Program-made: the position numbers and the translations under genes
Source: Bacteroidaceae bacterium
GTDB lineage: Bacteria > Bacteroidota > Bacteroidia > Bacteroidales > Bacteroidaceae
Direction: 5' to 3'
Assembly: GCA_017617235.1 (NCBI GenBank)
Contig: JAFZWQ010000019.1
Location: 1-64,000 of the forward strand
Length of the DNA: 64,000 nucleotides
Notes under the pieces: model-generated
What the model saw: only the letters and a program-made list of their open reading frames with translations
Told to the model about the DNA's origin: nothing
Database searches by the model: none
Shown here: positions 44,097 to 53,634 of the stretch, in pieces
Numbering within the stretch: position 1 is the first letter of the stretch
How the letters are laid out: each line of letters opens with the position of its first letter

Positions 44097-44855
44097 ATGA
44101 AATATATTGCAATCATACCGGCAAGATACGCTTCGACGCGATTCCCAGCTAAGCCATTGGCTGTGTTGGGCGGAAAACCTGTTATCCAACGTGTTTATGA
44201 ACAGGTGAAGCAGGTGTTGGAAGATGTCTTCGTTGCAACGGATGACGAACGCATCCTGAATGCCGTAGAGGCGTTTGGCGGACGAGCCATTATGACTCGC
44301 GAGGACCATAAGAGTGGAACAGACCGTTGTTTCGAGGCCTATCAGAAGTCGGGTATTGAGGCTGATGTCGTCATTAATGTGCAGGGCGATGAACCTTTTA
44401 TCCAGCCCAGTCAGATACTGGCTTTGCAGCAATGTTTCGATGACCCTACGACACAGATAGCAACGCTGGTTAAGCCTTTTGGCGTGAAGGACGGATGGAC
44501 AGCCTTGCAGAATCCCAACTCTCCTAAAGTCGTGGTCAGCGACGATGGACGTGCCCTGTATTTCAGCCGCAGCGTGATACCTTTCCTTCGAGGTGTTCCC
44601 CAGGAGGAATGGCTGTCTCGACACACGTTCTATAAGCACATCGGACTCTACGCCTATCGTTCGGAGACGTTGGGCGAAATCACCCAGTTGTCGCAAAGCA
44701 CGTTGGAGAAGGCAGAGAGCCTGGAACAGTTGCGTTGGTTGGATCATGGTTATGTCATTCGTGTAGGACAGACGGATGTGGAGACCATCGGTATAGATAC
44801 CCCAGAGGACTTGGCACGTGCCGAGGAATTTTTGAAGTTGAAAATTGAAAATTGA
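44097..44855 (+). CDS. kdsB: 3-deoxy-manno-octulosonate cytidylyltransferase
   Basis: A 252-residue enzyme beginning IAIIPARYASTRFPAKPLA, the nucleotide-binding opening of KdsB. It continues with ATDDERI, the EDHKSGTDRC motif and VINVQGDEPFIQ. It activates Kdo with CTP for lipopolysaccharide inner-core synthesis. The last codons (LKLKIEN) and the stop lie in an A/T heptamer array shared with the intergenic junction, so the C-terminal end differs from the conserved core. Confidence 0.96.
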   Translation: MKYIAIIPARYASTRFPAKPLAVLGGKPVIQRVYEQVKQVLEDVFVATDDERILNAVEAFGGRAIMTREDHKSGTDRCFEAYQKSGIEADVVINVQGDEPFIQPSQILALQQCFDDPTTQIATLVKPFGVKDGWTALQNPNSPKVVVSDDGRALYFSRSVIPFLRGVPQEEWLSRHTFYKHIGLYAYRSETLGEITQLSQSTLEKAESLEQLRWLDHGYVIRVGQTDVETIGIDTPEDLARAEEFLKLKIEN

Positions 44856-44859
44856 AAAT

Positions 44860-46017
44860 ATGATATTGAGAACGTATATAAGAGACTGGCATATTAAATT
44901 GATTATCTTGTTGGGAGTACTGCAACTTTCAACTCTCAACTCTCAACTTTCAACTCTGAAAGCACAAGGCATAACCATAGGCACCTATACATTCCCCGAT
45001 GGGGCCGTATATCAGGGTGAACTGTTCCGTGGAAAACCCTATGGAACGGGTATGACCACTTTCCGTAACGGCGATACCCACCAGGGAAAGTACGTAAAGG
45101 GAAAGCGCGAAGGTTATGGTGTGTATCTGTTTACTGATGGCGAAAAGTATGAGGGCGACTGGCTCCAGGATCATCAGCATGGGAATGGTACCTATTATTT
45201 CAAGAACAACAACAAATATGTTGGACTCTGGTATCGTGACTATCAGCAAGGACAAGGTACCATGATATATTACAATGGTGACGTCTATAAGGGAAACTGG
45301 AAAGAGGATAAGCGCGAGGGCTTGGGAACCTATACCTATGCCAATGGCGCATACTATACGGGTACCTGGGTGGCCGATGTGAAGCAGGGACGCGGCAAGT
45401 TCGACTGGAACGATGGTAACAGTTATGAAGGCGATTGGCGCAACAACCAGATTACCGGACACGGCACCTATCATTATTCTACGGGCGACACCTATACAGG
45501 CGAGTGGTTGAACAACGTGCCCCACGGACGTGGCATCTATACCTATAAGAACGGCGACCGCTTCGAAGGGGCTTATGTCAATGGAGAACGTACGGGCGAG
45601 GGCATCTCTACCTTTGCCAATGGCGATAAATATACAGGCCATTATCTGAACGGAGAACAGGATGGCATGGGTACTTTCACTTGGAAGAATGGTTCCTCCT
45701 ATTTCGGTCAGTGGAAGGCCAACAAACAGGAGGGACGCGGCAAGTACACCTGGAGCAACGGAAATACCTACGAAGGTCAGTGGAAAAATGGACTGATGGA
45801 TGGTGAAGGTGTGCTTCGCGAGGTGGAAGGCGACAAATTCAAGGGCTTCTTCAAAGAAGGCATGAAGGAGGGACACGGTATCCTCGAAGATAAGAACGGA
45901 GTCCGTTACGAGGGTGAGTTCCATCGTGATATGAAGGATGGAGCTTTCATCGTTCGCGAGAACAACCAGACGCGTAAAACGGTATTCACCCACGACATAG
46001 AACAAGAATCTAATTAA
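44860..46017 (+). CDS. Exported MORN-repeat protein
   Basis: A 385-residue protein. After a short N-terminus comes a hydrophobic signal segment, IKLIILLGVLQ, then a stretch encoded by a 7-bp repeat (LSTLNSQLSTLKAQ, 7-residue period). About 14 MORN repeats of 23 residues fill the rest, pattern YxGxWxxxxxxGxG followed by xxxYxxGxx. MORN repeats form elongated beta-meander scaffolds; the role in Bacteroidota is not established. The ATG at 44860 is chosen because the TTG at 44845 lies inside kdsB. It sits between kdsB and glgB on one strand. Confidence 0.85.
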   Translation: MILRTYIRDWHIKLIILLGVLQLSTLNSQLSTLKAQGITIGTYTFPDGAVYQGELFRGKPYGTGMTTFRNGDTHQGKYVKGKREGYGVYLFTDGEKYEGDWLQDHQHGNGTYYFKNNNKYVGLWYRDYQQGQGTMIYYNGDVYKGNWKEDKREGLGTYTYANGAYYTGTWVADVKQGRGKFDWNDGNSYEGDWRNNQITGHGTYHYSTGDTYTGEWLNNVPHGRGIYTYKNGDRFEGAYVNGERTGEGISTFANGDKYTGHYLNGEQDGMGTFTWKNGSSYFGQWKANKQEGRGKYTWSNGNTYEGQWKNGLMDGEGVLREVEGDKFKGFFKEGMKEGHGILEDKNGVRYEGEFHRDMKDGAFIVRENNQTRKTVFTHDIEQESN

Positions 46018-46034
46018 TTAAATAAATATAGTAT

Positions 46035-48137
46035 ATGGCAACATCAAAAAAGGCTGTCTCTACGAAGACAAAGACCAAAGCAAAGACGAAGTCCAAAGGT
46101 AAGAAACAAGTCGAGCCTCAGGAACCCATGCTCAAATTGCTTCGTAACGACAAGTATCTGGCAGAATACGCCAGTGCCATTGAGGGACGTCACCAGCATG
46201 CCCTTGATAAGATTAATGAGTTGACACATAAGGGAGAAATCACTTTAAGTGATTTTGCCGATGGTCATCTCTATTTCGGACTCCACCGCAACGAGAAGGA
46301 AGAATGGGTTCTGCGTGAGTGGGCTCCTAATGCCACAGCCATCTATGTCGTGGGTGATTTCAACAAATGGCAGGAGAAGAGCAAATATGCGATGAAGCGC
46401 CTTCGCAACAGCGGAAACTGGGAAATCAAATTGCCCAAGGCTGCGCTGAATCATGGCGACCTGTTTAAGCTCAGCGTACATTGGGAAGGTGGTCAGGGCG
46501 AACGTATTCCTGCATGGGCTACACGTGTTGTTCAGGACGAACAGACGAAAATCTTCAGCGCACAGGTATGGGCTCCGGAACCCTATAATTGGAAGGTGAA
46601 GAAGTTCAAGCCCGAGACAAATCCCTTGCTCATCTACGAGTGCCATATTGGTATGGGGCAGGACGCTGAGAAAGTAGGAACCTATCGCGAGTTCAAGGAC
46701 AATGTTCTGCCTCGTATTATCAAGGATGGCTACAACTGCATCCAGATTATGGCCATTCAGGAGCATCCTTATTACGGAAGCTTCGGTTATCACGTATCCA
46801 GTTTCTTTGCTGCCAGCAGTCGTTTCGGTACGCCCGAGGAACTGAAGGAACTCATCGATGCCGCCCACGAGGCAGGTATTGCAGTCATCATGGATATTGT
46901 TCACAGTCATGCTGTGAAGAATGAAATCGAGGGTCTTGGAAACTTTGCAGGCGACCCCTGTCAGTATTTCTATGCTGGCGACCGTCGCGAGCATCCGGCT
47001 TGGGACAGCCTCTGTTTCGACTATGGTAAGAACGAGGTGCTGCACTTCCTGCTTTCCAACTGTAAGTTCTGGCTCGAGGAGTATCACTTCGACGGCTTCC
47101 GTTTCGATGGCGTAACCTCGATGCTTTATTATAGTCACGGCTTGGGTGAGGCCTTTGGCGGATATGGCGACTATTACAATGGACACGAGGACGATAATGC
47201 CATTTGCTACCTGACGTTGGCAAACGAAGTAATTCATCAGGTCAACCGCAACGCTATCACCATTGCCGAAGAGGTTAGTGGTATGCCTGGTTTGGCAGCT
47301 CCCTTCAAGGATGGCGGTTATGGCTTCGACTATCGCATGGCCATGAATATTCCCGACTACTGGATTAAGACCATCAAGGAACTTCGCGACGAGGATTGGA
47401 AACCATCCAGCATGTTCTGGGAGGTGAAGAATCGTCGTGCCGATGAGAAGACTATTTCCTATTGCGAGAGTCACGACCAGGCATTGGTGGGTGACAAGAC
47501 TATCATCTTCCGTTTGGTGGATGCCGATATGTATTGGCATTTCAAGATTGGCGACCAGAACTATACTGCCGATCGTGGTATTGCTCTGCATAAGATGATT
47601 CGTCTGTTGACGGCCAGCACCATCAATGGTGGCTATCTGAACTTCATGGGTAACGAATTCGGTCATCCTGAATGGATTGACTTCCCACGTGAGGGTAATG
47701 GCTGGAGCTATAAGTATGCACGCCGTCAGTGGAATCTGGTAGATAATCCTGAACTCTGTTTCCAGTTCTTGGGCGATTTCGACCAGGCTATGCTGAAGAC
47801 CTTGAAGAAAGAGAAGAACATTCAGAAAACGCCTATCGTGGAGATTTGGCATAATGATGGCGACCAGATTCTGGCCTACCAGCGTGGCGACCTGTTGTTC
47901 TTCTTCAACTTCAGTCCTAACCGCAGTTACGACGGCTATGGATTCATGGTCAAGGAAGGTGCCTACGACTACATCCTGAATACCGACAGTCCCAAGTTCG
48001 GTGGTAACGGACTGAACGACGACAGCGTACGTCATTTTACGAATTGGGATGCCGACCTGTCGCGCGATGGTAAGGGCTGGTTACAGCTCTATCTGCCTGC
48101 CCGCAGCGCATGTGTTCTGCGTCGTTGTAAGGAATAA
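46035..48137 (+). CDS. glgB: 1,4-alpha-glucan branching enzyme, eukaryote-like GH13_8 type
   Basis: A 700-residue enzyme. Residues 1-25 are a Lys/Thr-rich basic tail (KTKTKAKTKSKGKK). A CBM48-like domain (about 75-170, LREWAPNATAIYVVGDFNKW) precedes the GH13 barrel with Asp 358 in GFRFDGVTSM, Glu 412 in TIAEEVSGMPG and Asp 481 in YCESHDQALVGDKT. The motifs LNFMGNEFGHPEWIDFPR and ESHDQALVGDKT are closer to eukaryotic branching enzymes than to E. coli GlgB. It introduces alpha-1,6 branches in glycogen. It is followed with one-base overlap by a membrane protein gene; no other glg gene is in the window. Confidence 0.95.
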   Translation: MATSKKAVSTKTKTKAKTKSKGKKQVEPQEPMLKLLRNDKYLAEYASAIEGRHQHALDKINELTHKGEITLSDFADGHLYFGLHRNEKEEWVLREWAPNATAIYVVGDFNKWQEKSKYAMKRLRNSGNWEIKLPKAALNHGDLFKLSVHWEGGQGERIPAWATRVVQDEQTKIFSAQVWAPEPYNWKVKKFKPETNPLLIYECHIGMGQDAEKVGTYREFKDNVLPRIIKDGYNCIQIMAIQEHPYYGSFGYHVSSFFAASSRFGTPEELKELIDAAHEAGIAVIMDIVHSHAVKNEIEGLGNFAGDPCQYFYAGDRREHPAWDSLCFDYGKNEVLHFLLSNCKFWLEEYHFDGFRFDGVTSMLYYSHGLGEAFGGYGDYYNGHEDDNAICYLTLANEVIHQVNRNAITIAEEVSGMPGLAAPFKDGGYGFDYRMAMNIPDYWIKTIKELRDEDWKPSSMFWEVKNRRADEKTISYCESHDQALVGDKTIIFRLVDADMYWHFKIGDQNYTADRGIALHKMIRLLTASTINGGYLNFMGNEFGHPEWIDFPREGNGWSYKYARRQWNLVDNPELCFQFLGDFDQAMLKTLKKEKNIQKTPIVEIWHNDGDQILAYQRGDLLFFFNFSPNRSYDGYGFMVKEGAYDYILNTDSPKFGGNGLNDDSVRHFTNWDADLSRDGKGWLQLYLPARSACVLRRCKE

Positions 48138-49285
48138 TGCGATATTCACTACCACAAACACGTACGTATGCACGGGGGATTTGTATCCTCTGTGCTACGT
48201 ATTTTGTGGTGTTTACTTTCTGCTTCCTGTATTTCCTGCAACCTGACCTCTTGGCTCAGGCCCAGTTCCAATTCTCCGAGGGCACCACGGAATACCACCC
48301 ATTATGGGCAGCATTGCTTTCTACATTCCTGATTTTCTTGCTGGGTGTTTTTTTAAGATACTTCCAGACGAATTGGCTTCCTCTACGCATGAAGGCCTGC
48401 ATCTGGTCCATACCGTTCATGCTGGTGGCAGCACTTACCCATTGGCGCTTTGCCCAGTTTGGTGATACGGAATCCGCTCCCTCTATATGGTGGTGGATTT
48501 TGCTGGTATTATGCTATATTTTATTACTGCTCTTCGGATTTGCTTTTCCCGATTCCAGCAAGGAACGTGAATCTTTTGCCACCTATGCATGGCCCAATAT
48601 CGTGCTGCTGATTTTCTTTACGATTGTCTGTGTGTCCCTGAGCAATACAAACATCACTCTGCATCGTACCTTGCGTGCCGCCAGATATATGTCTGAACAT
48701 AAATACGAGCAGGTGTTGGATGCAGCATGTTTCGAACATCGTCCCCCTCGTCAGCTTTCGGCAATGACGGCAATGGCTTTAGACGAAACAGGTCAGATGG
48801 GGGAGCGGCTCTTTGCCTATTCCCATCCCAATGGCAGCGAGGGACTTTTGCCCCAACTTTCCGATACGGCTCTCTTCTTTAATTTGCCTCGTGCTGTGGG
48901 TGAACATTTGGGATACAAATGTGGTCCGAATACATCCGTTACTTTCTTCCTGGAAGTTGCCAGTAAGATGCCCAAGGCGAAACCTGCGATGCGGAATTAT
49001 CTGTTGGCAGCCTATTTGCTCGACCGCGATTTGAACCGCTTTTCCGAACTTCTTTTGCAGGGAGATACTCTTTCAACGACTTTACCTCGTCACTATCGCG
49101 AGGCCCTGTTGCTGCGTCAGCAACTTTATCCTGAAACGCAGCCGGAATTCGAGGACAGCTTGTTGAACGCCGATTTCCAGGAATTCCGTACTCTGCTCAA
49201 TAAAAAAGGCACCAAAGACGAAAGGGAATTTGACTGCCGCAGTCGCTTTGGTGCCACGTATTGGTGCTATTATTTTTTCCGTTAA
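48137..49285 (+). CDS. Multi-pass membrane protein, unknown (possibly DUF6057-type)
   Basis: A 382-residue protein with five predicted transmembrane segments in the first 200 residues (ILCATYFVVFTFCFLYFL, LWAALLSTFLIFLLGVFL, IWSIPFMLVAALTHW, WWWILLVLCYILLLLFGF, NIVLLIFFTIVCVSL). A soluble helical region follows, with YKCGPNTSVTFFLEVASKM and LPRHYREALLLRQQ. The general shape fits a Bacteroidales membrane protein family I recall as DUF6057; not verified. Function is unknown. Its ATG overlaps the glgB stop by one base, so it is translationally coupled. Its stop interlocks with that of the convergent gene. Confidence 0.65.
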   Translation: MRYSLPQTRTYARGICILCATYFVVFTFCFLYFLQPDLLAQAQFQFSEGTTEYHPLWAALLSTFLIFLLGVFLRYFQTNWLPLRMKACIWSIPFMLVAALTHWRFAQFGDTESAPSIWWWILLVLCYILLLLFGFAFPDSSKERESFATYAWPNIVLLIFFTIVCVSLSNTNITLHRTLRAARYMSEHKYEQVLDAACFEHRPPRQLSAMTAMALDETGQMGERLFAYSHPNGSEGLLPQLSDTALFFNLPRAVGEHLGYKCGPNTSVTFFLEVASKMPKAKPAMRNYLLAAYLLDRDLNRFSELLLQGDTLSTTLPRHYREALLLRQQLYPETQPEFEDSLLNADFQEFRTLLNKKGTKDEREFDCRSRFGATYWCYYFFR

Positions 49286-50460
49286 CGGCGTCCGCCGCGC
49301 GAACTGGAACCTCCTCCTCTGGAGCCTCCGGAGAAACCTCCACCTCTGGAACTGCCAGAGAATCCACCACCTCTTGAACCGCTAGAGAAACTTCCTCCCC
49401 TTGAACCGCTGGAGATGCTTCCGCCTCTCGAGCTGCTGGAGAATCCGCCTCTCGAACTGCCCATTTGGCTCATGCTTCTGGAACTGTTTGAGAAGTTGGA
49501 GCTTCTGGAGCTACCGATACTCCTGGAACTGTTGCTGAAACTGTTGCTTCTGGGGCTGCCCGAGAAACTGCTTCTGGTGTTGCTGGGGATGCTATATCCT
49601 CTGCCGCTGGAACTGTTTCCCCTTCCGCTCATACCGCTACTGGGATTGCTGCTGCTATGTCCACCGTCCATGTGACTGCTGGGTCCATTGCTGCTGGGGC
49701 CTCCGTAATTGTCGTGACCTCCCATACCTGTGCTGGGGCCACCGTGATTGTCGTGACCTCCCATACCTGTGCTGGGACCACCGTTACCTCTTCCACCAAA
49801 ACTATATCCTCTGCCGCTGGAACCATGTCCCCTTCCGCTGGAACCGTGATTGTATCCGGGTCTTCCACCTCTGTCATATCCGCGCGATCCTCCACGATGT
49901 TCAACCAGTCCTCCGTGTCTGCCGTTTCCGTGATACATGTGTCCAGGTGTCGGATGTCCCACCAGCGAATGGTGCATGCCACGCAATCCTCCGTGCCACG
50001 TGGGTCTGCGGCTAATGTAGTATCCGTGGCTATAGTAGTAGCGTCCATGTCCACCTCTGTAATTCCAGTAGATGGTGGGATGACTGTAGAAGAAATAGCT
50101 GCGTGCATAGTAGTCGTAGATGGGGAAGTACCAAGCACCGCTGAGCCATCTCAATGGGCGGAACAGATAGCTGGTGGCAACAAATGCTGTCCACTGCCAA
50201 TCGTACAGGATGTGGCGCAGGTCTTCGTTGCGATAGGTTAGATAACGTGCGTCTGCCAAATCGGCTTCTGTGTTCATCGACAACAGGTAGTCGAGGTTGA
50301 TTTCGTAGGCATCGTTATACTGCTGGTCGTTCAGGTTCAACTCGTACGCCATTTTGTCCGTCAGGTAGTAAGCCTGTTCGCGTGCCGTTTCGTAATCCAT
50401 AGCCATTGCAGCCGTCCAGGCTGTCAGTGCCATCATCAGGGTCATCATGTAACGTTTCAT
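49282..50460 (-). CDS. Exported Gly/Ser/Arg-rich repeat protein
   Basis: A 392-residue protein with a signal peptide (MKRYMMTLMMALTAWTAAMA). A 150-residue N-terminal domain follows: DYETAREQAYYLTDKMAYEL resembles small Bacteroidales periplasmic helix proteins, then comes a Tyr-rich stretch. The last 200 residues are almost only Gly, Ser, Arg, His and Asn, ending in repeats of GSRGGGFSGSSRGG. Such tails are flexible and may bind nucleic acid or polysaccharide. The ATG at 50460 is chosen over an upstream frame to 50634 because the TAATTTTG box lies at 50490-50497. A 39-bp tandem duplication lies at 49700-49778. Confidence 0.7.
   Translation of the reverse strand: MKRYMMTLMMALTAWTAAMAMDYETAREQAYYLTDKMAYELNLNDQQYNDAYEINLDYLLSMNTEADLADARYLTYRNEDLRHILYDWQWTAFVATSYLFRPLRWLSGAWYFPIYDYYARSYFFYSHPTIYWNYRGGHGRYYYSHGYYISRRPTWHGGLRGMHHSLVGHPTPGHMYHGNGRHGGLVEHRGGSRGYDRGGRPGYNHGSSGRGHGSSGRGYSFGGRGNGGPSTGMGGHDNHGGPSTGMGGHDNYGGPSSNGPSSHMDGGHSSSNPSSGMSGRGNSSSGRGYSIPSNTRSSFSGSPRSNSFSNSSRSIGSSRSSNFSNSSRSMSQMGSSRGGFSSSSRGGSISSGSRGGSFSSGSRGGGFSGSSRGGGFSGGSRGGGSSSRGGRR
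49700..49778. repeat. Two 39-bp tandem units in the Gly/Ser-rich gene
   Basis: 30 consecutive identical bases start at 49708 and 49747, a period of 39 bp (13 residues, GGHDNHGGPSTGM-like). The period keeps the reading frame, so copy-number change would be tolerated. Confidence 0.85.
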
Positions 50461-50489
50461 AGTCGTATGTTTTAATTGGTTTGATGCTG

Positions 50490-50497
50490 CAAAATTA
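50490..50497 (-). promoter_or_regulatory. -7 box of the Gly/Ser-rich gene
   Basis: The minus strand reads TAATTTTG, 29 bases before the ATG at 50460. Confidence 0.55.
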
Positions 50498-50628
50498 GGC
50501 ATTGTCTGTGGCCTTGCAAATGGTTTTTCCCTATTCCTCGATGGGAATTTCCCTATGTTGATTCTCTTTTCCCTACTATATAAATATAAAGGATTACGCG
50601 TGCGCGCGCCTATGTGTTGTTGTTTGGC

Positions 50629-50659
50629 TTGCATATTTCAGATATATTTGTTAACTTTG
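50629..50659 (+). promoter_or_regulatory. Promoter of ilvE-trmB (-33 TTG, -7 TAACTTTG)
   Basis: TTG at 50629-50631 and TAACTTTG at 50652-50659 are 20 bases apart; the ATG is 35 bases downstream. Confidence 0.6.
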
Positions 50660-50694
50660 CAGCGAAATATAGAAACTTTAAGGTTAAAAAGATT

Positions 50695-51717
50695 ATGGAA
50701 AGCATTGATTGGAAGAATCTTTCGTTTGGTTACATCAAGACCGATTATAACGTTCGCTGTTACTACCGCGATGGAAAGTGGGGCGAAGTAGAAGTATGTA
50801 GCGAGGAGACCATCCCCATGCACATGGCAGCTGTTTGTCTGCACTACGGACAGGAAGCTTTCGAGGGCATGAAGGCCTATCGTTGCCCCGATGGCAAGGT
50901 TCGCGTGTTCCGCACCGAGGAGAATGCTGCTCGCATGCAGTCTACGGCCCGTGGTTTGGTAATGCCCGAAGTTCCCACGGAGATGTTCAACAACATGATA
51001 GACCGCGTAATCAAGTTGAACGAACGTTGGATTCCTCCCTACGAGAGTGGAGCCACTTTGTATCTGCGTCCCCTGCTCATCGGTACGAGTGCCCAGGTGG
51101 GTGTACATCCCTCTTCCGAATATCTCTTCATGATTTTCGTAACGCCCGTTGGTCCGTATTTCAAGGGCGGCTTTGCCACGAATCCCTACGTCATTACACG
51201 CGAATACGACCGTTCTGCACCTCTTGGTACTGGTTGCTACAAGGTAGGTGGTAACTATGCTGCCTCGTTGCGTGCCAACAAGTGGGCCCACGAACAGGGT
51301 TATTCCTGTGAGTTCTATCTCGACGCCAAAGAGAAGAAATATATCGACGAATGCGGTGCTGCCAACTTCTTTGGTATCAAGAACAATACCTATGTTACTC
51401 CGAAGAGCACCAGCATCCTGCCCTCTGTAACGAATAAGAGTTTGATGCAGTTGGCCGAGGACCTGGGCTTGAAGGTGGAACGTCGTCAGATTCCTCTCGA
51501 GGAACTGGAAACTTTCGAGGAGGCTGGAGCATGTGGCACAGCAGCTGTCATCTCGCCCATCGAACGTATCGACGACCCCGAAACGGGCAAGAGCTACGTC
51601 TTCAGCAAGGACGGCAAACCAGGTCCCATCAGCACGAAACTGTTCAACAAACTCATTGCCATTCAATACGGTATCGAGCCGGATGTACACGGATGGACGC
51701 GTGTAGTGATTGAATGA
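50695..51717 (+). CDS. ilvE: Branched-chain amino acid aminotransferase
   Basis: A 340-residue fold-type IV PLP enzyme of the BCAT type II branch. It has [24 protein letters not shown], the [13 protein letters not shown] motif, the catalytic Lys in [15 protein letters not shown], and [14 protein letters not shown]. It carries out the last step of valine, leucine and isoleucine synthesis, or the first of their breakdown. The ATG at 50695 follows from the promoter position and family length. Its TGA overlaps the trmB ATG by four bases. Confidence 0.95.
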   Translation: MESIDWKNLSFGYIKTDYNVRCYYRDGKWGEVEVCSEETIPMHMAAVCLHYGQEAFEGMKAYRCPDGKVRVFRTEENAARMQSTARGLVMPEVPTEMFNNMIDRVIKLNERWIPPYESGATLYLRPLLIGTSAQVGVHPSSEYLFMIFVTPVGPYFKGGFATNPYVITREYDRSAPLGTGCYKVGGNYAASLRANKWAHEQGYSCEFYLDAKEKKYIDECGAANFFGIKNNTYVTPKSTSILPSVTNKSLMQLAEDLGLKVERRQIPLEELETFEEAGACGTAAVISPIERIDDPETGKSYVFSKDGKPGPISTKLFNKLIAIQYGIEPDVHGWTRVVIE

Positions 51718-52472
51718 GTAAAGGAAAGTTAGCAAAGTTCGCCGATATGGCGAGTTATCCACATGTCTTCGAGTACCCTTATTCGGTAGTCGAAGACGTG
51801 CCTTTTGATATGCGTGGTCGTTGGCGCCAGGATTTCTTCCACAACGACAATCCCATCGTGTTAGAACTGGGCTGTGGACGTGGCGAATATGCCGTGGGAC
51901 TGGCCCGTCGTTATCCCAACCGCAATTTCATTGGTGTGGATATCAAGGGTGCCCGCATGTGGAGTGGGGCTACTGAGGCTTTGAAAGAGGGGCTACGGAA
52001 TGTTGCCTTCCTGCGTACCAATATCGAAATTATCGACCGCTTCTTTGCTCCAGGCGAGGTGCAGGAGATTTGGCTCACCTTCTCCGACCCTCAGATGAAG
52101 AAGGTCACCAAGCGTCTCACTTCCACCTATTTCCTCCAGCGCTATCGTCGTTTCCTTCCGGATGGTGGCATCATTCATCTGAAGACCGATTCCAACTTCC
52201 TCTTCACCTATACCAAGTATGTCACAGAGGTGAATCACTTGCCTGTTGAGGCTTGCACCGAGGATTTGTATGCGAATGGCGATTCTTCGCTCGATCTGGC
52301 CATCCGAACCTACTACGAACAGCAGTGGTTGGCTCGCGGACTCACCATCAAATACCTGCGCTTCCGCCTTCCTGCGGGGGGTGAACTGGTCGAGCCCGAA
52401 GTAGAAATTCCCCTCGACGAATATCGCAGTTACAATCGCGATAAACGCAGTTCCCTCCAGACCAGTCGGTGA
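51714..52472 (+). CDS. trmB: tRNA (guanine-N7-)-methyltransferase
   Basis: A 252-residue SAM-dependent methyltransferase. The SAM loop is [15 protein letters not shown] (about 45-59), then [13 protein letters not shown], and the TrmB-specific [17 protein letters not shown] and LKTDSNFLF motifs. It forms m7G46 in the variable loop of tRNAs. ATGA overlap with ilvE suggests translational coupling between otherwise unrelated functions. Confidence 0.94.
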   Translation: MSKGKLAKFADMASYPHVFEYPYSVVEDVPFDMRGRWRQDFFHNDNPIVLELGCGRGEYAVGLARRYPNRNFIGVDIKGARMWSGATEALKEGLRNVAFLRTNIEIIDRFFAPGEVQEIWLTFSDPQMKKVTKRLTSTYFLQRYRRFLPDGGIIHLKTDSNFLFTYTKYVTEVNHLPVEACTEDLYANGDSSLDLAIRTYYEQQWLARGLTIKYLRFRLPAGGELVEPEVEIPLDEYRSYNRDKRSSLQTSR

Positions 52473-52489
52473 TTTTATTTCACATTCAG

Positions 52490-52520
52490 TTTGATTAATT
52501 CGTTTTTTTCTGTATCTTTG
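52490..52520 (+). promoter_or_regulatory. Promoter of the Mrp ATPase gene (consensus -33 and -7)
   Basis: TTTG at 52490-52493, a 19-base spacer, then TATCTTTG at 52513-52520: the best full match to the Bacteroidota consensus in the window. The ATG is 8 bases further, so the leader is almost absent. Confidence 0.75.
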
Positions 52521-52528
52521 CTGCCGAT

Positions 52529-53602
52529 ATGACGATATATCCACAACTCATCATAGATGCTCTGAAGACCGTGCGCTATCCGGGTACGGGTAAGAACATT
52601 GTAGAGATGGAGATGGTGGAGGACGACATGCGCATCAGTGGTCTGCACGTCAGTTTCTCCCTTATTTTCAACAAACCCACTGACCCCTTCCTGAAATCCT
52701 TGGTAAAGGCCGCCGAAGCCGCTATCCATGCCTATGTCAGCAAGGACGTAGAGGTGGAGATAAAGACAAAGTCTCCTCAGGTGGATTCAAGTGCACAGAC
52801 GGTTCAGGACTTCTCTCATCTGGGTAACATCATTGCTGTTTCTTCTGGCAAGGGTGGGGTAGGAAAGAGCACCGTTGCTGCCAACCTGGCAATTGGTCTG
52901 GCGCGTCTCGGACATCGTGTAGGCCTCTTGGATTGCGACATCTTCGGTCCTTCTATGCCCAAGATGTTCCAGGTCGAGGATGCCCGTCCCTACAGCGAAG
53001 AAGTGGATGGCAAGAACCTCATTGTTCCCATCGAGAAGTACGGTGTAAAGATGCTCAGCATCGGATTCTTCGTGAATCCCGATACCCCCATGCTCTGGCG
53101 TGGTGGAATGGCCTCGAATGCCCTGAAACAACTCATTGGCGATGTTGCTTGGGGCGAACTCGACTATTTCATCCTCGACACCCCTCCTGGCACCAGCGAT
53201 ATCCATCTGACCCTTGTACAGACGCTGCCCATCAAGGGTGCTGTCATCGTTTCCACACCCCAGCAGGTGGCATTGGCCGATGCGCGCAAGGGCATCAACA
53301 TGTACAAGAACGAGAAAGTTGCCGTTCCCATTCTGGGTCTTGTGGAGAATATGAGTTGGTTCACACCTGCCGAATTGCCCGAAAACCGCTACTACATCTT
53401 TGGGCGCGAGGGTGTGAAGGCACTGGCTGAAGAACTCGACCTTCCCCTGTTGGCACAAATACCACTCGTACAGAGTGTATGCGAGAGTGGCGATGCAGGC
53501 ACACCTGCCGTCCTCGACCCCACCACGCCTACGGGTAATGCCTTCCTGCAACTGGCTGCCCGAGTGGTTACCCAAACCGACAGGCAAACATTAAGCTCCT
53601 AA
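52529..53602 (+). CDS. Mrp/NBP35-family iron-sulfur carrier ATPase (ApbC)
   Basis: A 357-residue protein. An N-terminal MIP18-like domain (about 1-80) is followed by a P-loop ATPase with the deviant Walker A SSGKGGVGKST (about 105-115), LLDCDIFGPSMP, the DTPPGTSDIHLT block and VSTPQQVALADARKG. The CxxC near the C-terminus that binds the Fe-S cluster in many Mrp proteins is not seen: the corresponding ENMSWFTPAELPENRYYIFG region has no Cys. Family members load Fe-S clusters onto target proteins. It is a single gene with a near-perfect promoter. Confidence 0.9.
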   Translation: MTIYPQLIIDALKTVRYPGTGKNIVEMEMVEDDMRISGLHVSFSLIFNKPTDPFLKSLVKAAEAAIHAYVSKDVEVEIKTKSPQVDSSAQTVQDFSHLGNIIAVSSGKGGVGKSTVAANLAIGLARLGHRVGLLDCDIFGPSMPKMFQVEDARPYSEEVDGKNLIVPIEKYGVKMLSIGFFVNPDTPMLWRGGMASNALKQLIGDVAWGELDYFILDTPPGTSDIHLTLVQTLPIKGAVIVSTPQQVALADARKGINMYKNEKVAVPILGLVENMSWFTPAELPENRYYIFGREGVKALAEELDLPLLAQIPLVQSVCESGDAGTPAVLDPTTPTGNAFLQLAARVVTQTDRQTLSS

Positions 53603-53634
53603 TTTCGAAATTGTTAAATTAAAATCTAATATCA

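Noticed and set aside
46245..48035. 596-residue minus-strand open frame opposite glgB
   Set aside because: Pure shadow frame: glgB on the other strand has intact catalytic motifs; the antisense protein has no recognisable motif. The same holds for 41821-43122, 50638-51762 and 16647-17501.
52370..52400. GGELVEP stretch in TrmB, reminiscent of inserted REP-like coding elements
   Set aside because: The surrounding residues fit the expected TrmB C-terminus and no second copy was seen in the window.
53603..53634. Separate promoter for the giant protease-sialidase gene
   Set aside because: The 32 bases after the Mrp gene contain no TAnnTTTG box; the gene may read through from mrp or use an internal promoter not visible to me.
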